This document shows, one piece after another, positions 36,726 to 45,576 of a DNA stretch of 64,000 nt. The notes below the pieces were generated by a model, which had not been told where the DNA came from, made no database searches, and saw only the letters and a program-made list of their open reading frames with translations. Position numbers and translations under genes: made by a program. The stretch's first letter is position 1, and each line of letters begins with the position of its first letter. The DNA lies in contig NZ_JAWMTI010000001.1 of assembly GCF_036959255.1 (NCBI RefSeq), positions 1,488,001-1,552,000 of the forward strand. The letters run 5' to 3'. The stretch is from Olivibacter sp036959255 (GTDB lineage Bacteria > Bacteroidota > Bacteroidia > Sphingobacteriales > Sphingobacteriaceae).

Positions 36726-37530
36726 CACCTGGTTTTATTTGCCGTGGGCATATTTTTTAAAGACAAGGATATCCTCTACTTTCAAGCTGGTTTCGTGGGG
36801 ATTTATTTATGTAATACCTACCTTTGTCATTTCGCTTTCGCTATGGGTAGACTTCAGTCTGGCCTATATCCTGTCCTATCTGATCCAATTTGCTGTCATT
36901 TATAATTTTTATGAAGTTGGGTACATCGAAAATGATAATGAGACAACAAAAAAAGAAAAGAATCCTACTGAGCGGTTGGGACCAAAAGAAAAGCTATACT
37001 ACGAGAATAAAAAAAATAACATTTATATCTTTCGTATTATAATAGGATTTTCATTGCTATGTATATTAGGATATATAGAGTCTTACTCGTGCGGATTTAT
37101 TTACTTTGCGGGGGCATCCTTACTCATATTGCTGATCTACTTGATTTATAATCGTATTCGAAGTTTTCTTACGTTACCATTGCATTTTCTTTTGGTCTGT
37201 CTGCGTTTTCTCTCTTATATTTTTCTCGGGACGCTTTATCTCTCTGCAACTAATCTACTTTTTTTAGTATGCATGTATCCACTTATCAATATTATCGAGC
37301 GAGCAAGTAATCCAAAGTTTAGACTCACTTTGTTGGCGCCGCTTTATTATTCGGAACGCAAATTAGCTTGGTTTAGGGCGGCTTATTATATCATTGTATC
37401 GCTTTTACTATTATGGTTACAAACGTTGAGTGTTGTTATAATGCCATGGATACTTTCTTTATATATGTTCTTTTCGATCTACCGCTTTTTCGGCTTACTA
37501 TACATATTAAGAGATAGAAAAAGCGTATGA
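36715..37530 (+). CDS. Polytopic membrane protein, divergent UbiA-prenyltransferase-like
   Basis: A 271-residue protein with about seven to eight hydrophobic segments. The loop after the second helix pair reads YNFYEVGYIENDNETTKKEK followed by NPTERL, which resembles by spacing the N-D-x-x-D-x-x-x-D ... K-x-R-P loop of UbiA prenyltransferases, with Glu/Asn in place of some Asp. The upstream HAD gene overlaps it and the downstream GT2 overlaps it by four bases (ATGA). If it is a UbiA homologue it would transfer a sugar phosphate or polyprenyl group at the membrane. This is inference; it may instead be an unrelated membrane protein. Confidence 0.45.
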   Translation: MRNDTWFYLPWAYFLKTRISSTFKLVSWGFIYVIPTFVISLSLWVDFSLAYILSYLIQFAVIYNFYEVGYIENDNETTKKEKNPTERLGPKEKLYYENKKNNIYIFRIIIGFSLLCILGYIESYSCGFIYFAGASLLILLIYLIYNRIRSFLTLPLHFLLVCLRFLSYIFLGTLYLSATNLLFLVCMYPLINIIERASNPKFRLTLLAPLYYSERKLAWFRAAYYIIVSLLLLWLQTLSVVIMPWILSLYMFFSIYRFFGLLYILRDRKSV

Positions 37531-38354
37531 ATTTCTCCGTTTTAATGTCCGTATACAATAGAGATAAGGCAAGTTATCTAAACCTAGCACTTGAAAGCTT
37601 ATTAAACCAAAGTGTACGGCCTAGCGAGATCGTTTTGATCAAAGACGGCCCACTGACATCCTCTTTGGAGCAATGCTTGAGGATGTACCAACAACGGTGT
37701 CCCGGGCTTTTTAAAATAGTGAGCTTGGAGATCAATAAGGGCCTCGGAGCAGCTTTACATAAAGGGTTACAGTATTGTTCCAACTCGCTGATAGCTCGTA
37801 TGGATGCCGACGACCAGTGCTATTTTCATCGGTTTGAAAAGCAATTGGCGGTCATGAGAGCAGATCCTGCCGTCGCGGTGTTAGGTACCAGTATTGAAGA
37901 GTTTCGACAACATCCTGGAGATTTGAAACAATACAGACGGCTTCCACAGAATAGTGAGGACATCCGGCAATATGCAAGATATCGTAATCCAATGAATCAT
38001 CCCAGCGTTATGTTTAGGAAAGAGGCGGTATTAGCTGTGGGGTCATATCAAGATATGCCATTGTTCGAAGATTATTATCTTTGGGTTCGGCTGTTATTAG
38101 CAGGTTATAAATTTCAAAACTTACCGGATACACTTTTATACTTCCGTATTGGGAATGATATGATTGGCAGAAGAAGTGGAATACAATATGTGAAAAAAGA
38201 ATATCACTTTCTTAAAAGCATTAAACAACTAGGTTTCATAAACCAGAAGGAGTATTTTATTTCACTGTTTACCAAGCAGCCTTTACGTCTTTTGCCAAAA
38301 CGAATATTGGTTTATTTATATAAATTTTTACTCAGAAAACGCAAAGGTTACTGA
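37527..38354 (+). CDS. Glycosyltransferase family 2, AmsE-like
   Basis: A 275-residue GT-A enzyme. FSVLMSVYNRDKASYLNLAL, EIVLIKDGPLTSSLE, NKGLGAALHKGL and LIARMDADDQCYFHRFEKQL are landmarks of the AmsE/WaaB-like GT2 group, where D-A-D-D binds the metal. NPMNHPSVMFRKEAVLAVG and LFEDYYLWVRLLLAGYKFQN follow in the C-terminal half. The ATG overlaps the previous stop. Confidence 0.87.
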   Translation: MNFSVLMSVYNRDKASYLNLALESLLNQSVRPSEIVLIKDGPLTSSLEQCLRMYQQRCPGLFKIVSLEINKGLGAALHKGLQYCSNSLIARMDADDQCYFHRFEKQLAVMRADPAVAVLGTSIEEFRQHPGDLKQYRRLPQNSEDIRQYARYRNPMNHPSVMFRKEAVLAVGSYQDMPLFEDYYLWVRLLLAGYKFQNLPDTLLYFRIGNDMIGRRSGIQYVKKEYHFLKSIKQLGFINQKEYFISLFTKQPLRLLPKRILVYLYKFLLRKRKGY

Positions 38355-38375
38355 TTAAAGTAAGAGCTATTGACG

Positions 38376-39278
38376 ATGAATATATTATTGACAGGAGGAA
38401 CAGGCTTTTTAGGTAGCATGGTTGCCCAAGCTCTCAACGAAAAAGGCCATTTAATAAAAAAAGCCGGTCGGACGCAGCCTTTCAAGATGATATTACCCTA
38501 TGATGTTGCTTCGTTAGAAGACATAACCTGTGATATTGTCGTTCATGCTGCTGGTAAGGCACATAGTGTGCCGCATACTAAGCAAGAGGAACAGGCTTTT
38601 TGGGATATTAATTTTTTAGGTACGAAGAACTTATGCAAAGCGATCGAAAAGAATTGTAAGTTGCCCAAAGCGTTCATCTTTATAAGTACTGTGGCCGTTT
38701 ACGGAATTGAAGAGGGAGAATGTATTACCGAGATTTGTCCTCTGAACGGCCGTACTTCTTATGCAAAAAGTAAAATACAGGCAGAACATCTATTGCAGGA
38801 GTGGTGTGATCTTCATAACGTTAAACTTGGAATATTAAGACTTCCACTGGTTGCCGGCCCGAACCCGCCTGGCAATTTGGGTGCTATGATCACAGGTATG
38901 CGTAGCGGTAGATACCTAAGTATCGGAAAGGCAGACGCAAAAAAAAGTGTCGTTTGGGCGGAAGACATTGCTCGCATTATTCCTAAACTTGCAGAAGTTG
39001 GCGGGATATATAATTTGACGGACGGCGTCCATCCGTCCTTCGGTGACTTGGAAAGTGCTGTCTCCGCTGCTTTGGGAAGGAGAAATCCACCGAAAGTGCC
39101 CCTATGGGTTGCACAAAGTCTAGCGTTGGTGGGAGATGTATTAGGACATAGTTTTCCCATTAATACCGACAAACTTAGTAAAATTATCTCAACCCTTACT
39201 TTTGATGACACTAAGGCTAGACAACAATTGGGATGGGAACCAACACCCGTGTTAAGTAAGATACCAGAAATTATATGA
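38376..39278 (+). CDS. NAD-dependent sugar epimerase/reductase, WbpV-like
   Basis: About 300 residues from the ATG at 38376; an in-frame TTG at 38370 adds two. NILLTGGTGFLGSMVAQAL is the NAD motif, STVAVYG the S/T strand and YAKSK the Y-x-x-x-K pair; VWAEDIARII and NLTDGVHPSF follow. It overlaps by four bases a WbpL-like transferase, and a WbpM-like dehydratase follows, the same order as wbpV-wbpL-wbpM of Pseudomonas. By that analogy it acts after the 4,6-dehydratase to give UDP-QuiNAc or UDP-FucNAc. The analogy rests on gene order and motifs. Confidence 0.78.
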   Translation: MNILLTGGTGFLGSMVAQALNEKGHLIKKAGRTQPFKMILPYDVASLEDITCDIVVHAAGKAHSVPHTKQEEQAFWDINFLGTKNLCKAIEKNCKLPKAFIFISTVAVYGIEEGECITEICPLNGRTSYAKSKIQAEHLLQEWCDLHNVKLGILRLPLVAGPNPPGNLGAMITGMRSGRYLSIGKADAKKSVVWAEDIARIIPKLAEVGGIYNLTDGVHPSFGDLESAVSAALGRRNPPKVPLWVAQSLALVGDVLGHSFPINTDKLSKIISTLTFDDTKARQQLGWEPTPVLSKIPEII

Positions 39279-40240
39279 TTTATCTGTTCCTATTTGTTAT
39301 TCTGCTGGCGCTGATTTTAGTTTACTTTAAAATTGCCGATTATTTTAATATCATTGATAAACCGAATGAAAGGAGTTCTCACACAGCCCTTACCATCCGT
39401 GGAGGAGGGATTGTATTTTACTTTGGCGCTCTTTTTTACTTCTTTTGGTCCGGCTTTCAATATCCCTATTTTTTTTTAGGACTCACCTTGGTTTGTCTGA
39501 TCAGTTTTTTGGATGATCTTTTTACCCTCTCCAGTAAATTAAGGATTGCTGTTCACCTTGCTGCCGTTAGTCTGTTGTGTTATCAATTAGAGCTAGGCGC
39601 GTTTCCTTGGTGGATGATACCCATCATTTTAGTGGCCGTTATTGGCATTTTGAACGCATACAACTTTATGGATGGCATAAACGGCATTACAGCAATGTAT
39701 AGTTTTGCTGTACTCTTTTTACTCTGGTATATAAATCGAAGTGTTATTTATATAGATATGCGATTATTGTATTGCATCGGGTTGGGAAATCTGGTATTTA
39801 CCTATTTTAACTTCCGAACTAAAGCAAAGTGTTTCGCGGGGGATGTGGGTAGCGTAGGGATGTCGTTTATACTGATTTTTATTTTATGGTGTCTTATTTT
39901 ATATACACAAAATTTCATGTACATATTATTTTTAGCTGTATATGGAGTAGATAGTGTCTTAACAATAGTACACAGATTGTTGAAAAAGGAAAATATTTTT
40001 GAACCTCATAGGACTCATTTATATCAATATTTGAGTAACGAAGCGAAGGGGAACAGATTGTTAGTCGCTTTTTCTTATGGCGCTTTGCAACTTTTTATTG
40101 GCTTGCTTGTTATACAAGTTGCAGATAAGGGAGTTTGGACCCAAATCGTTTTTTCTTTTACAATATTGGCAGTATTGATTGCTGCTTATATCGCGATAAA
40201 GGGCTATGTGCTCAAAAGAGCTGCCGGCAACAGCGTGTGA
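39275..40240 (+). CDS. Undecaprenyl-phosphate sugar-1-phosphate transferase, WbpL-like
   Basis: A 321-residue membrane protein with about 10-11 helices. All MraY/WecA landmarks are visible: DKPNERSSHTALTIRGGGIV (about residue 28), ISFLDDLFTLSSKLR (D-D), NAYNFMDGINGITAM (about 128), FAGDVGSVGMSFI (about 188) and EPHRTHLYQYLS (about 248). It starts polymer synthesis by placing the first sugar phosphate on undecaprenyl phosphate, with UDP-QuiNAc, FucNAc or GlcNAc as donors in relatives. Its ATG overlaps the upstream stop. The 213-base gap after it holds a promoter. Confidence 0.9.
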   Translation: MIYLFLFVILLALILVYFKIADYFNIIDKPNERSSHTALTIRGGGIVFYFGALFYFFWSGFQYPYFFLGLTLVCLISFLDDLFTLSSKLRIAVHLAAVSLLCYQLELGAFPWWMIPIILVAVIGILNAYNFMDGINGITAMYSFAVLFLLWYINRSVIYIDMRLLYCIGLGNLVFTYFNFRTKAKCFAGDVGSVGMSFILIFILWCLILYTQNFMYILFLAVYGVDSVLTIVHRLLKKENIFEPHRTHLYQYLSNEAKGNRLLVAFSYGALQLFIGLLVIQVADKGVWTQIVFSFTILAVLIAAYIAIKGYVLKRAAGNSV

Positions 40241-40324
40241 TGGGCGATGAAATAGGCAAATGAAAACGGTTGAGTAGCTTAATGAATTGAATTTGTTTTG
40301 GAAGTTCTTCTTATTAAACGTTGA

Positions 40325-40354
40325 TTGGAAAGTGAATGATTTTGTTTAATTTTG
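40325..40354 (+). promoter_or_regulatory. Promoter for the WbpM-like operon
   Basis: TTG (40325-40327), a 19-base spacer and TAATTTTG (40347-40354) match the Bacteroidota -33/-7 promoter with an exact TAnnTTTG. It lies 99 bases before the ATG at 40454 in the 213-base gap. It is the best-formed promoter I found in the window. Confidence 0.55.
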
Positions 40355-40453
40355 TATTTTAGCGAATTAAGCTTTTATAATCACATTAATGGCATAGAAA
40401 TTTCTAGGAACAGGTAGGTCTTAACCTTCTATGTAGAATAAACAATATATCGA

Positions 40454-42364
40454 ATGAGGAAAATTTTAACCGATGACAAAGTGCTTCCGAGGTGGGTCAT
40501 CTTTCTCGCCGACCTTATTTTGGCAAGTTGGTCGTTTGTATTAGCCTATTTTATATCGGAGGAATTTAGATTTCCTGAAATACTACGAGGTCATTTTTTT
40601 ATCTATACCAACTCATTTGTCTTTGCTTGCATACCTGTTTTTTATTTGTTGAAAACACATACCGGATTAATCCGATATTCCAACATGTCTGATATACTCC
40701 GTATATTTTTGGCGATGTTATTCACGAGTGTATTCTATTATTTATTATTGATTGTAGCTATACAGCCATATTTTAATATACATTCGTTAAAAATTAAGCA
40801 AGTCTTACTGGTTAACTTCTTTATAGGATCGTCTCTATTAATTTTTTTACGTATGGCGGCGAAAGGCACCTTTCGATACTTGAGTGATCGTGTTGAGAAG
40901 AAGGATAAAATTAATGTGTTGGTATACGGTTCGGATGATAAAGCTGTATTAGTTAAACAGGCTTTGGAACGCAGTGTAACCTCAAGATACAAAGTTGTCG
41001 GTTTTATTGATATCGCCAGGGCAAGGTTGAACAACTCCTTGGAACAGAAAAGGGTTTATCACATTAAAGATTTAGCCCATCTCAAGCGAGCGAAGAATGT
41101 AGATAAGCTTCTTTTATTGAATGACCGGCTGAATGAGCGGGATAAACAAGTAGTAATCGAACGTTGTTTACGCTCGGAAATACAAGTAGTAACCGCACCA
41201 ACACCGGACAAATGGTTATCAGGCTCAATAATTGAGTCACAGATTAAAGATCTCCGCATAGAAGACTTACTGCAACGAGAACCGATAAAGATTGACAATG
41301 CTCGGGTTAAAGCGGATTTATTCAATAAGCGAGTTTTAGTTACTGGCGCCGCAGGATCCATTGGTTCTGAAATTGTACGACAAGTGCTAGCCTATCGACC
41401 AAAGCTTTTAATACTTTGTGATCAGGCTGAATCACCTTTGCACGAAATGCAATTGGAAGTTGAAGAGTTGTTTCCGACCGTAAATTGTGCCATTGTAATT
41501 GCAGATGTTCGTAATTATCGGCGTATGGAAGAACTTTTTCAGCAATTACGTCCTCAAGTTGTGTACCATGCGGCAGCCTATAAGCATGTTCCCTTAATGG
41601 AAAATAATCCGTGTGAGGCTATTACAACAAACGTTGGAGGAACCAAAATTGTAGCTGACCTGGCTGTACAATATGGTACAGAAAAGTTTGTCATGATATC
41701 AACCGATAAAGCGGTCAATCCTACCAATGTAATGGGCTCATCAAAGCGTATTGCTGAAATCTATGCGCAGAGCTTAAACAATGCTCATTTTAATAAAAAC
41801 ACGAGATTTATAACTACACGCTTCGGCAACGTATTAGGCTCTAATGGATCAGTTATACCGCGTTTCCGAGCGCAAATTGAAAAGGGAGGTCCAATCACTG
41901 TTACTCATCCGGAAATAACAAGGTACTTTATGACCATTCCGGAAGCGGTGCAGTTAGTGTTAGAAGCTGGTACAATGGGAAATGGTGGCGAGATATTTGT
42001 CTTTGACATGGGGCAACCGGTTAAGATTGTTAACCTTGCGAAAAAAATGATAAAACTTGCCGGGTTACATCCGGGAATTGATATCGATATTATCTATACA
42101 GGCTTAAGGCCAGGTGAGAAACTATACGAAGAGTTACTTAACTCTGATGAATTGACGTTGCCAACTCATCACGAAAAAATCGGTATTGCGAAGGTTATCA
42201 ATTTTGATTATGTCGATGCGTGTATGACAATTGATTCCTTATTAGAACTGGCCAAAAAGCTCGACAATATGGCCGTTGTGAAGCAAATGAAGGTTATTGT
42301 TCCTGAATTTGTAAGCAAAAATTCGCCTTTTGAGGAGTTAGATGAGGAAAGTGAAGTATTGTAA
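40454..42364 (+). CDS. UDP-GlcNAc 4,6-dehydratase, WbpM/PglF/FlaA1-type
   Basis: A 636-residue protein. Four N-terminal membrane helices (residues about 15-130) are followed by a CoA-binding-like Rossmann domain (VLVYGSDDKAVLVKQALERS, about 155) and then the catalytic SDR: RVLVTGAAGSIGSEIVRQVL (about 295), YHAAAYKHVPLMENNP, STDKAVNPTNVMGSSKRIAE with the M-x-x-x-K form in which Met replaces the usual Tyr, then RFGNVLGSNGSVIPRFRAQI. This full-length membrane form makes UDP-4-keto-6-deoxy-N-acetylhexosamine, the branch point for QuiNAc, FucNAc and bacillosamine. One base-tight junction to the dehydrogenase gene. Confidence 0.93.
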   Translation: MRKILTDDKVLPRWVIFLADLILASWSFVLAYFISEEFRFPEILRGHFFIYTNSFVFACIPVFYLLKTHTGLIRYSNMSDILRIFLAMLFTSVFYYLLLIVAIQPYFNIHSLKIKQVLLVNFFIGSSLLIFLRMAAKGTFRYLSDRVEKKDKINVLVYGSDDKAVLVKQALERSVTSRYKVVGFIDIARARLNNSLEQKRVYHIKDLAHLKRAKNVDKLLLLNDRLNERDKQVVIERCLRSEIQVVTAPTPDKWLSGSIIESQIKDLRIEDLLQREPIKIDNARVKADLFNKRVLVTGAAGSIGSEIVRQVLAYRPKLLILCDQAESPLHEMQLEVEELFPTVNCAIVIADVRNYRRMEELFQQLRPQVVYHAAAYKHVPLMENNPCEAITTNVGGTKIVADLAVQYGTEKFVMISTDKAVNPTNVMGSSKRIAEIYAQSLNNAHFNKNTRFITTRFGNVLGSNGSVIPRFRAQIEKGGPITVTHPEITRYFMTIPEAVQLVLEAGTMGNGGEIFVFDMGQPVKIVNLAKKMIKLAGLHPGIDIDIIYTGLRPGEKLYEELLNSDELTLPTHHEKIGIAKVINFDYVDACMTIDSLLELAKKLDNMAVVKQMKVIVPEFVSKNSPFEELDEESEVL

Positions 42365-43642
42365 ATGATACAGAACCTCCAAGAAGCTTCAAAAATTGCT
42401 GTAATAGGGCTGGGATATGTCGGATTACCCCTAGCCTTAGCTTTTTCGAAAAAGTTTAATGTTCTAGGATTCGATATCGACCAATCGCGCGTGGAAGAGT
42501 TGCGAAATGGCTATGACAGGACAGGGGAAGCGAATGCAACAGATTTAAAAGCGAACAATCAACTATTTTTTAGCTCAGAGACGGTTTGTTTGGCTGATTG
42601 TAACGTCTATATTGTTACCGTTCCTACTCCCATCGACACGTTTAGAAAACCCGATCTTAACCCCCTTTTAGCTGCAACAAAAATGCTAAGCTTATGGCTT
42701 AAAAAGGGAGATCTGGTAATTTATGAGTCAACCGTTTACCCTGGCTGTACAGAAGAGGACTGCGTGCCGATTCTAGAACACCATTCTGGTCTTGTCTATA
42801 ACAAAGACTTTTTTGTTGGCTATTCACCAGAACGAATTAACCCCGGAGATCGCATTAATACCTTAACCAAGATCAAAAAAGTGGTAAGCGGCTCTATGCC
42901 GCAAATAGCCATCATTGTTGATAGTTTATACCGCTCAATTATAGAAGCAGGTACTCACATTGCTCCTTCAATTAAAGTCGCTGAAGCTGCCAAAGCTATC
43001 GAAAATGCGCAAAGAGATGTTAACATCTCTTTCATGAATGAACTTTCGTTGATTTTTGATCGCTTGGGCATTGATACAAATGATGTGATTGAAGCCGCTG
43101 CAACCAAATGGAATTTTTTGAAGTTTAAACCGGGATTAGTTGGCGGTCATTGTATAGGCGTTGATCCATACTATCTGTCTTATAAGGCAGAACAAGTCGG
43201 TTATAGCCCACAGGTGATTCTTTCCGGCAGGCGAGTGAATGATCAAATGGGAGTCTTTGTTGCCAATAAGGTTGTAAAACTCATGATTGCAAAGGATCGC
43301 CCAATCAAGCAAGCGAAAGCATTAGTTTTAGGCCTTACATTTAAGGAGAATTGTTCCGATATCCGAAATACCCGTGTTATTGATACTTATGTAGAACTGA
43401 AGCAATTCGGTTTTCATGTCGATATTTACGATCCCTGGGCTGACAAAAGATTGGCATTATCTCAGTATGGGGTAGAATTAAAACCTGATCTTGAAGAGGG
43501 ATTCTATTATGACGTCGTTATTCTAGCAGTTGCTCATAAAGAGTTTCTTTCACTTGACTACACAAAGTTTAAGAGGGAAGGTGGTATTATTTTTGATTGT
43601 AAAGGTGTCTTAGACCGCACGGTCGTAGATGGGCGGTTATAA
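42365..43642 (+). CDS. UDP-N-acetylhexosamine 6-dehydrogenase (TviB/WbpA-like)
   Basis: A 425-residue nucleotide-sugar dehydrogenase with three domains. KIAVIGLGYVGLPLALAFSK binds NAD, VTVPTPIDTFRKPDL and YESTVYPGCTEEDC are the substrate-side segments, VAEAAKAIENAQRDVNISFM is the linker helix, and GLVGGHCIGVDPYYLSYKAE holds the catalytic Cys (about residue 258). The GGHCIGVDPYYL form is that of UDP-GlcNAc/GalNAc/ManNAc dehydrogenases rather than UDP-glucose dehydrogenase. It yields a uronic acid and so another negative charge in the polymer. The ATG follows the previous stop directly. Confidence 0.9.
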   Translation: MIQNLQEASKIAVIGLGYVGLPLALAFSKKFNVLGFDIDQSRVEELRNGYDRTGEANATDLKANNQLFFSSETVCLADCNVYIVTVPTPIDTFRKPDLNPLLAATKMLSLWLKKGDLVIYESTVYPGCTEEDCVPILEHHSGLVYNKDFFVGYSPERINPGDRINTLTKIKKVVSGSMPQIAIIVDSLYRSIIEAGTHIAPSIKVAEAAKAIENAQRDVNISFMNELSLIFDRLGIDTNDVIEAAATKWNFLKFKPGLVGGHCIGVDPYYLSYKAEQVGYSPQVILSGRRVNDQMGVFVANKVVKLMIAKDRPIKQAKALVLGLTFKENCSDIRNTRVIDTYVELKQFGFHVDIYDPWADKRLALSQYGVELKPDLEEGFYYDVVILAVAHKEFLSLDYTKFKREGGIIFDCKGVLDRTVVDGRL

Positions 43643-43689
43643 CAGTCGATTTATAAGACTAAAATGGATAAAAGCATTGGCAAAATCCC

Positions 43690-43697
43690 TATTTTTG
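43690..43697 (+). promoter_or_regulatory. Candidate -7 promoter element before the PHP phosphatase
   Basis: TATTTTTG matches TAnnTTTG exactly, 35 bases before the ATG at 43732. TTGG occurs 10 bases upstream, too near for a standard -33. Confidence 0.35.
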
Positions 43698-43731
43698 TTA
43701 AGGCTGAAAAAACTTACACTAAATAAGGCAT

Positions 43732-44472
43732 ATGTTCTCAATTTTTAAGTCTTCTTTTGTAAAATTTCCAATCGGTCAATTGTTAAAAATAGATATGCAT
43801 TCGCATATTTTACCTGGAATTGATGATGGAGCTAAGGATATCGACACTTCTTTACGCTTGATTAGAGGATTAAAATCTTTAGGGTATGAACGATTAATCG
43901 CTACTCCACATGTATACGCTGAATTGCATCCCAATACTCCCGAAACGATAGAGCTGGCCGCTAGCCAGTTGCAAACTGCTTTATTAGAACAAGATATACC
44001 TATCGATTTGCATTATGCCGCTGAGTATATGATCGATGAGAGTTTTGATCTTATGTTAGAAGCAAAGACTCTTCTACAATTATCTAAGCCATTTGTATTA
44101 GTGGAAACGATGTTCCTTTCCGAACTTCCGAATTTCGTTGAAACATTGTTTCGTCTACAGGCGGCTGGATACTCACCGATTATCGCACATCCTGAAAGAT
44201 ACCATTTTATGTTCGGTAATCTTACGAAGGCAGAGGATTTGAAAAGCAGAGGGGCTTTACTGCAAGTCAACGCATTGTCTCTTATTGGGTATTACGGTAA
44301 ACACGAAAAGCATACAGCTGTTCAGTTGTTAGAAGCGGGTTTAATAGATTTTATTGGTACTGACTTGCATCACGAAAGGCATTTAGATCGATTAGTGAAT
44401 TATCACATCGAGCGGAAAATACAACGTTTGTTTGAAAAAGCTAATTTTCGAAATAGTGAGCTTTCACCTTAG
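43732..44472 (+). CDS. PHP-domain protein-tyrosine phosphatase, CpsB/YwqE-like
   Basis: A 246-residue PHP-family phosphatase. DMHSHILPGIDDGAKDI supplies the metal-binding H-x-H, ATPHVYAELHP, IIAHPERYHFM and IGTDLHHERHL carry the further metal-binding His and Asp residues. CpsB-type enzymes dephosphorylate the tyrosine kinase that controls capsule export. No BY-kinase (Wzc/CpsD) gene is in this window and neither Wzz protein has a kinase domain, so its partner kinase must be encoded elsewhere. Confidence 0.9.
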   Translation: MFSIFKSSFVKFPIGQLLKIDMHSHILPGIDDGAKDIDTSLRLIRGLKSLGYERLIATPHVYAELHPNTPETIELAASQLQTALLEQDIPIDLHYAAEYMIDESFDLMLEAKTLLQLSKPFVLVETMFLSELPNFVETLFRLQAAGYSPIIAHPERYHFMFGNLTKAEDLKSRGALLQVNALSLIGYYGKHEKHTAVQLLEAGLIDFIGTDLHHERHLDRLVNYHIERKIQRLFEKANFRNSELSP

Positions 44473-44781
44473 GTACAAAATAAAATATCTATTAACGATC
44501 CTGTTTATTAGACTGGCCTCTTTATCGGTCGTGTATGGCCAATCGATTAAAGGGGGTGCCCTGCGTGTATTAGCTATTCGTAACAGTTTTTCTGAAGACG
44601 AGTAGAACAATACTTGCATGAATTGGCGAATGCCCGCTGGAAAAAAGATCGTTGTCGGAACTTATATATCGGGGGAGCACTGCTATCGCTTCATTGGAAA
44701 AATATACAGGAGGGCAACGATGCTTATCGCTATCGGAAAACTACTGACCTTCTACTTACTGAACTTTGTTTCGTTGATTAA
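44456..44781 (+). pseudogene. Frameshifted, truncated DUF4886-family gene
   Basis: From GTG 44456, overlapping the phosphatase stop, the frame gives a signal-peptide-like start, then GGALRVLAIRNSFSEDE and a TAG (about 44604). One base out of frame the text continues as VEQYLHELANARWKKDRCRN, LYIGGALLSLHWKN and DAYRYRKTTD to a TAA at 44781. The order L-A-I-x-N-S-F-S-E-D ... Y-L-H-E-L-A ... N-L-Y-I-G-G ... Y-x-Y-R-K is that of DUF4886 (SGNH-hydrolase-like) proteins, with Arg for the usual Gly in G-N-S-F-S. A single base loss near 44602 explains the shift. The C-terminal two thirds of a normal member are missing. A remnant, most likely not functional. Confidence 0.8.
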
Positions 44782-45183
44782 TTATATCTTTTCATAAGTA
44801 ATTGTCGTGCCGTCTGAAGCGATTGGTCCCAGGCATATTAGCAGCTGATTACCCGATATCTTAATGAACACCTTCTGGTCTGAGTCATCAAAAACAATTT
44901 TGTGCTCATATTGAGTACCATCGATTTCAGCCGATTCTTCGACAATTGCATAAGTCCCTTTGGAAACTAACGTTCCATTTTCAATTCGCTGGTATTCGTT
45001 TGCAGAAAATTCAATAACATTTCCGTTTCCTTTTTCGAAATCAGATGGAGCGTCCTTGATCTGTACTCCTAGAATATGGCGTAATTCCCATTTTCCCCCA
45101 AGGGATTCCGGCCGGTTTTTATCCTTTCCACAACTAAAAAATAATGCAAAAAATATTAAAGTTAATAAATGTAGATTTTTCAT
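44782..45183 (-). CDS. Small lipocalin-like lipoprotein
   Basis: A 133-residue protein with a lipoprotein signal (LLTLIFFALFFSCGKD, Cys about residue 18). LGGKWELRHILGVQ followed by beta-rich text and a closing ISGNQLLICLG resembles the small lipocalin-like lipoproteins of Bacteroidota (G-x-W-x-L near the start). Its stop codon abuts the last base of the DUF4886 remnant, so this junction is a rearrangement point. Function unknown; expected on the periplasmic or outer-membrane side. Confidence 0.7.
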   Translation of the reverse strand: MKNLHLLTLIFFALFFSCGKDKNRPESLGGKWELRHILGVQIKDAPSDFEKGNGNVIEFSANEYQRIENGTLVSKGTYAIVEESAEIDGTQYEHKIVFDDSDQKVFIKISGNQLLICLGPIASDGTTITYEKI

Positions 45184-45576
45184 ACATACAAGGGTTTAAA
45201 TTGTTTGTTAAAGAGAACGGACCAAGCCGGTTAAACGCTACAGCTAATATATAAATAACTATCCTTATTTCATCAAGTTAACCACATCGTACGCTTTATG
45301 TACATAGACGGGATAGCTATTCTTATTTGATTTCAATAGTGGGTGCAGCCCATCGGTTAGTCTACCTTCTTCCAATTATTCGTGAGACCCAAAGCCAACA
45401 AAAACGGAGTCGATGGGTGAAAGGAATCTCGCGTCTCACCCGGAGGGTGTTGAACACGACGATGTGACCCCCAAAGGTTGGACGCACCGGTATGGCAGAG
45501 GACGAGCTCGCTGAATTCCATAGTGGATTGCTCATAGAATGCTGAAATTACATGGTCAGCAGCGGTGGAACTTCTA
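45184..45576. other. Intergenic DNA with an unexplained GC-rich patch
   Basis: No gene is recognised. Around 45410-45510 the sequence is visibly richer in G+C than its surroundings and contains GGGTGA and TCACCC (about 45424-45450) able to pair as a short hairpin. A frame there reads GERNLASHPEGVEHDDVTP for about 30 codons, without start or known family. It could be a remnant of a mobile element or a structured RNA; I cannot tell. Confidence 0.3.
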
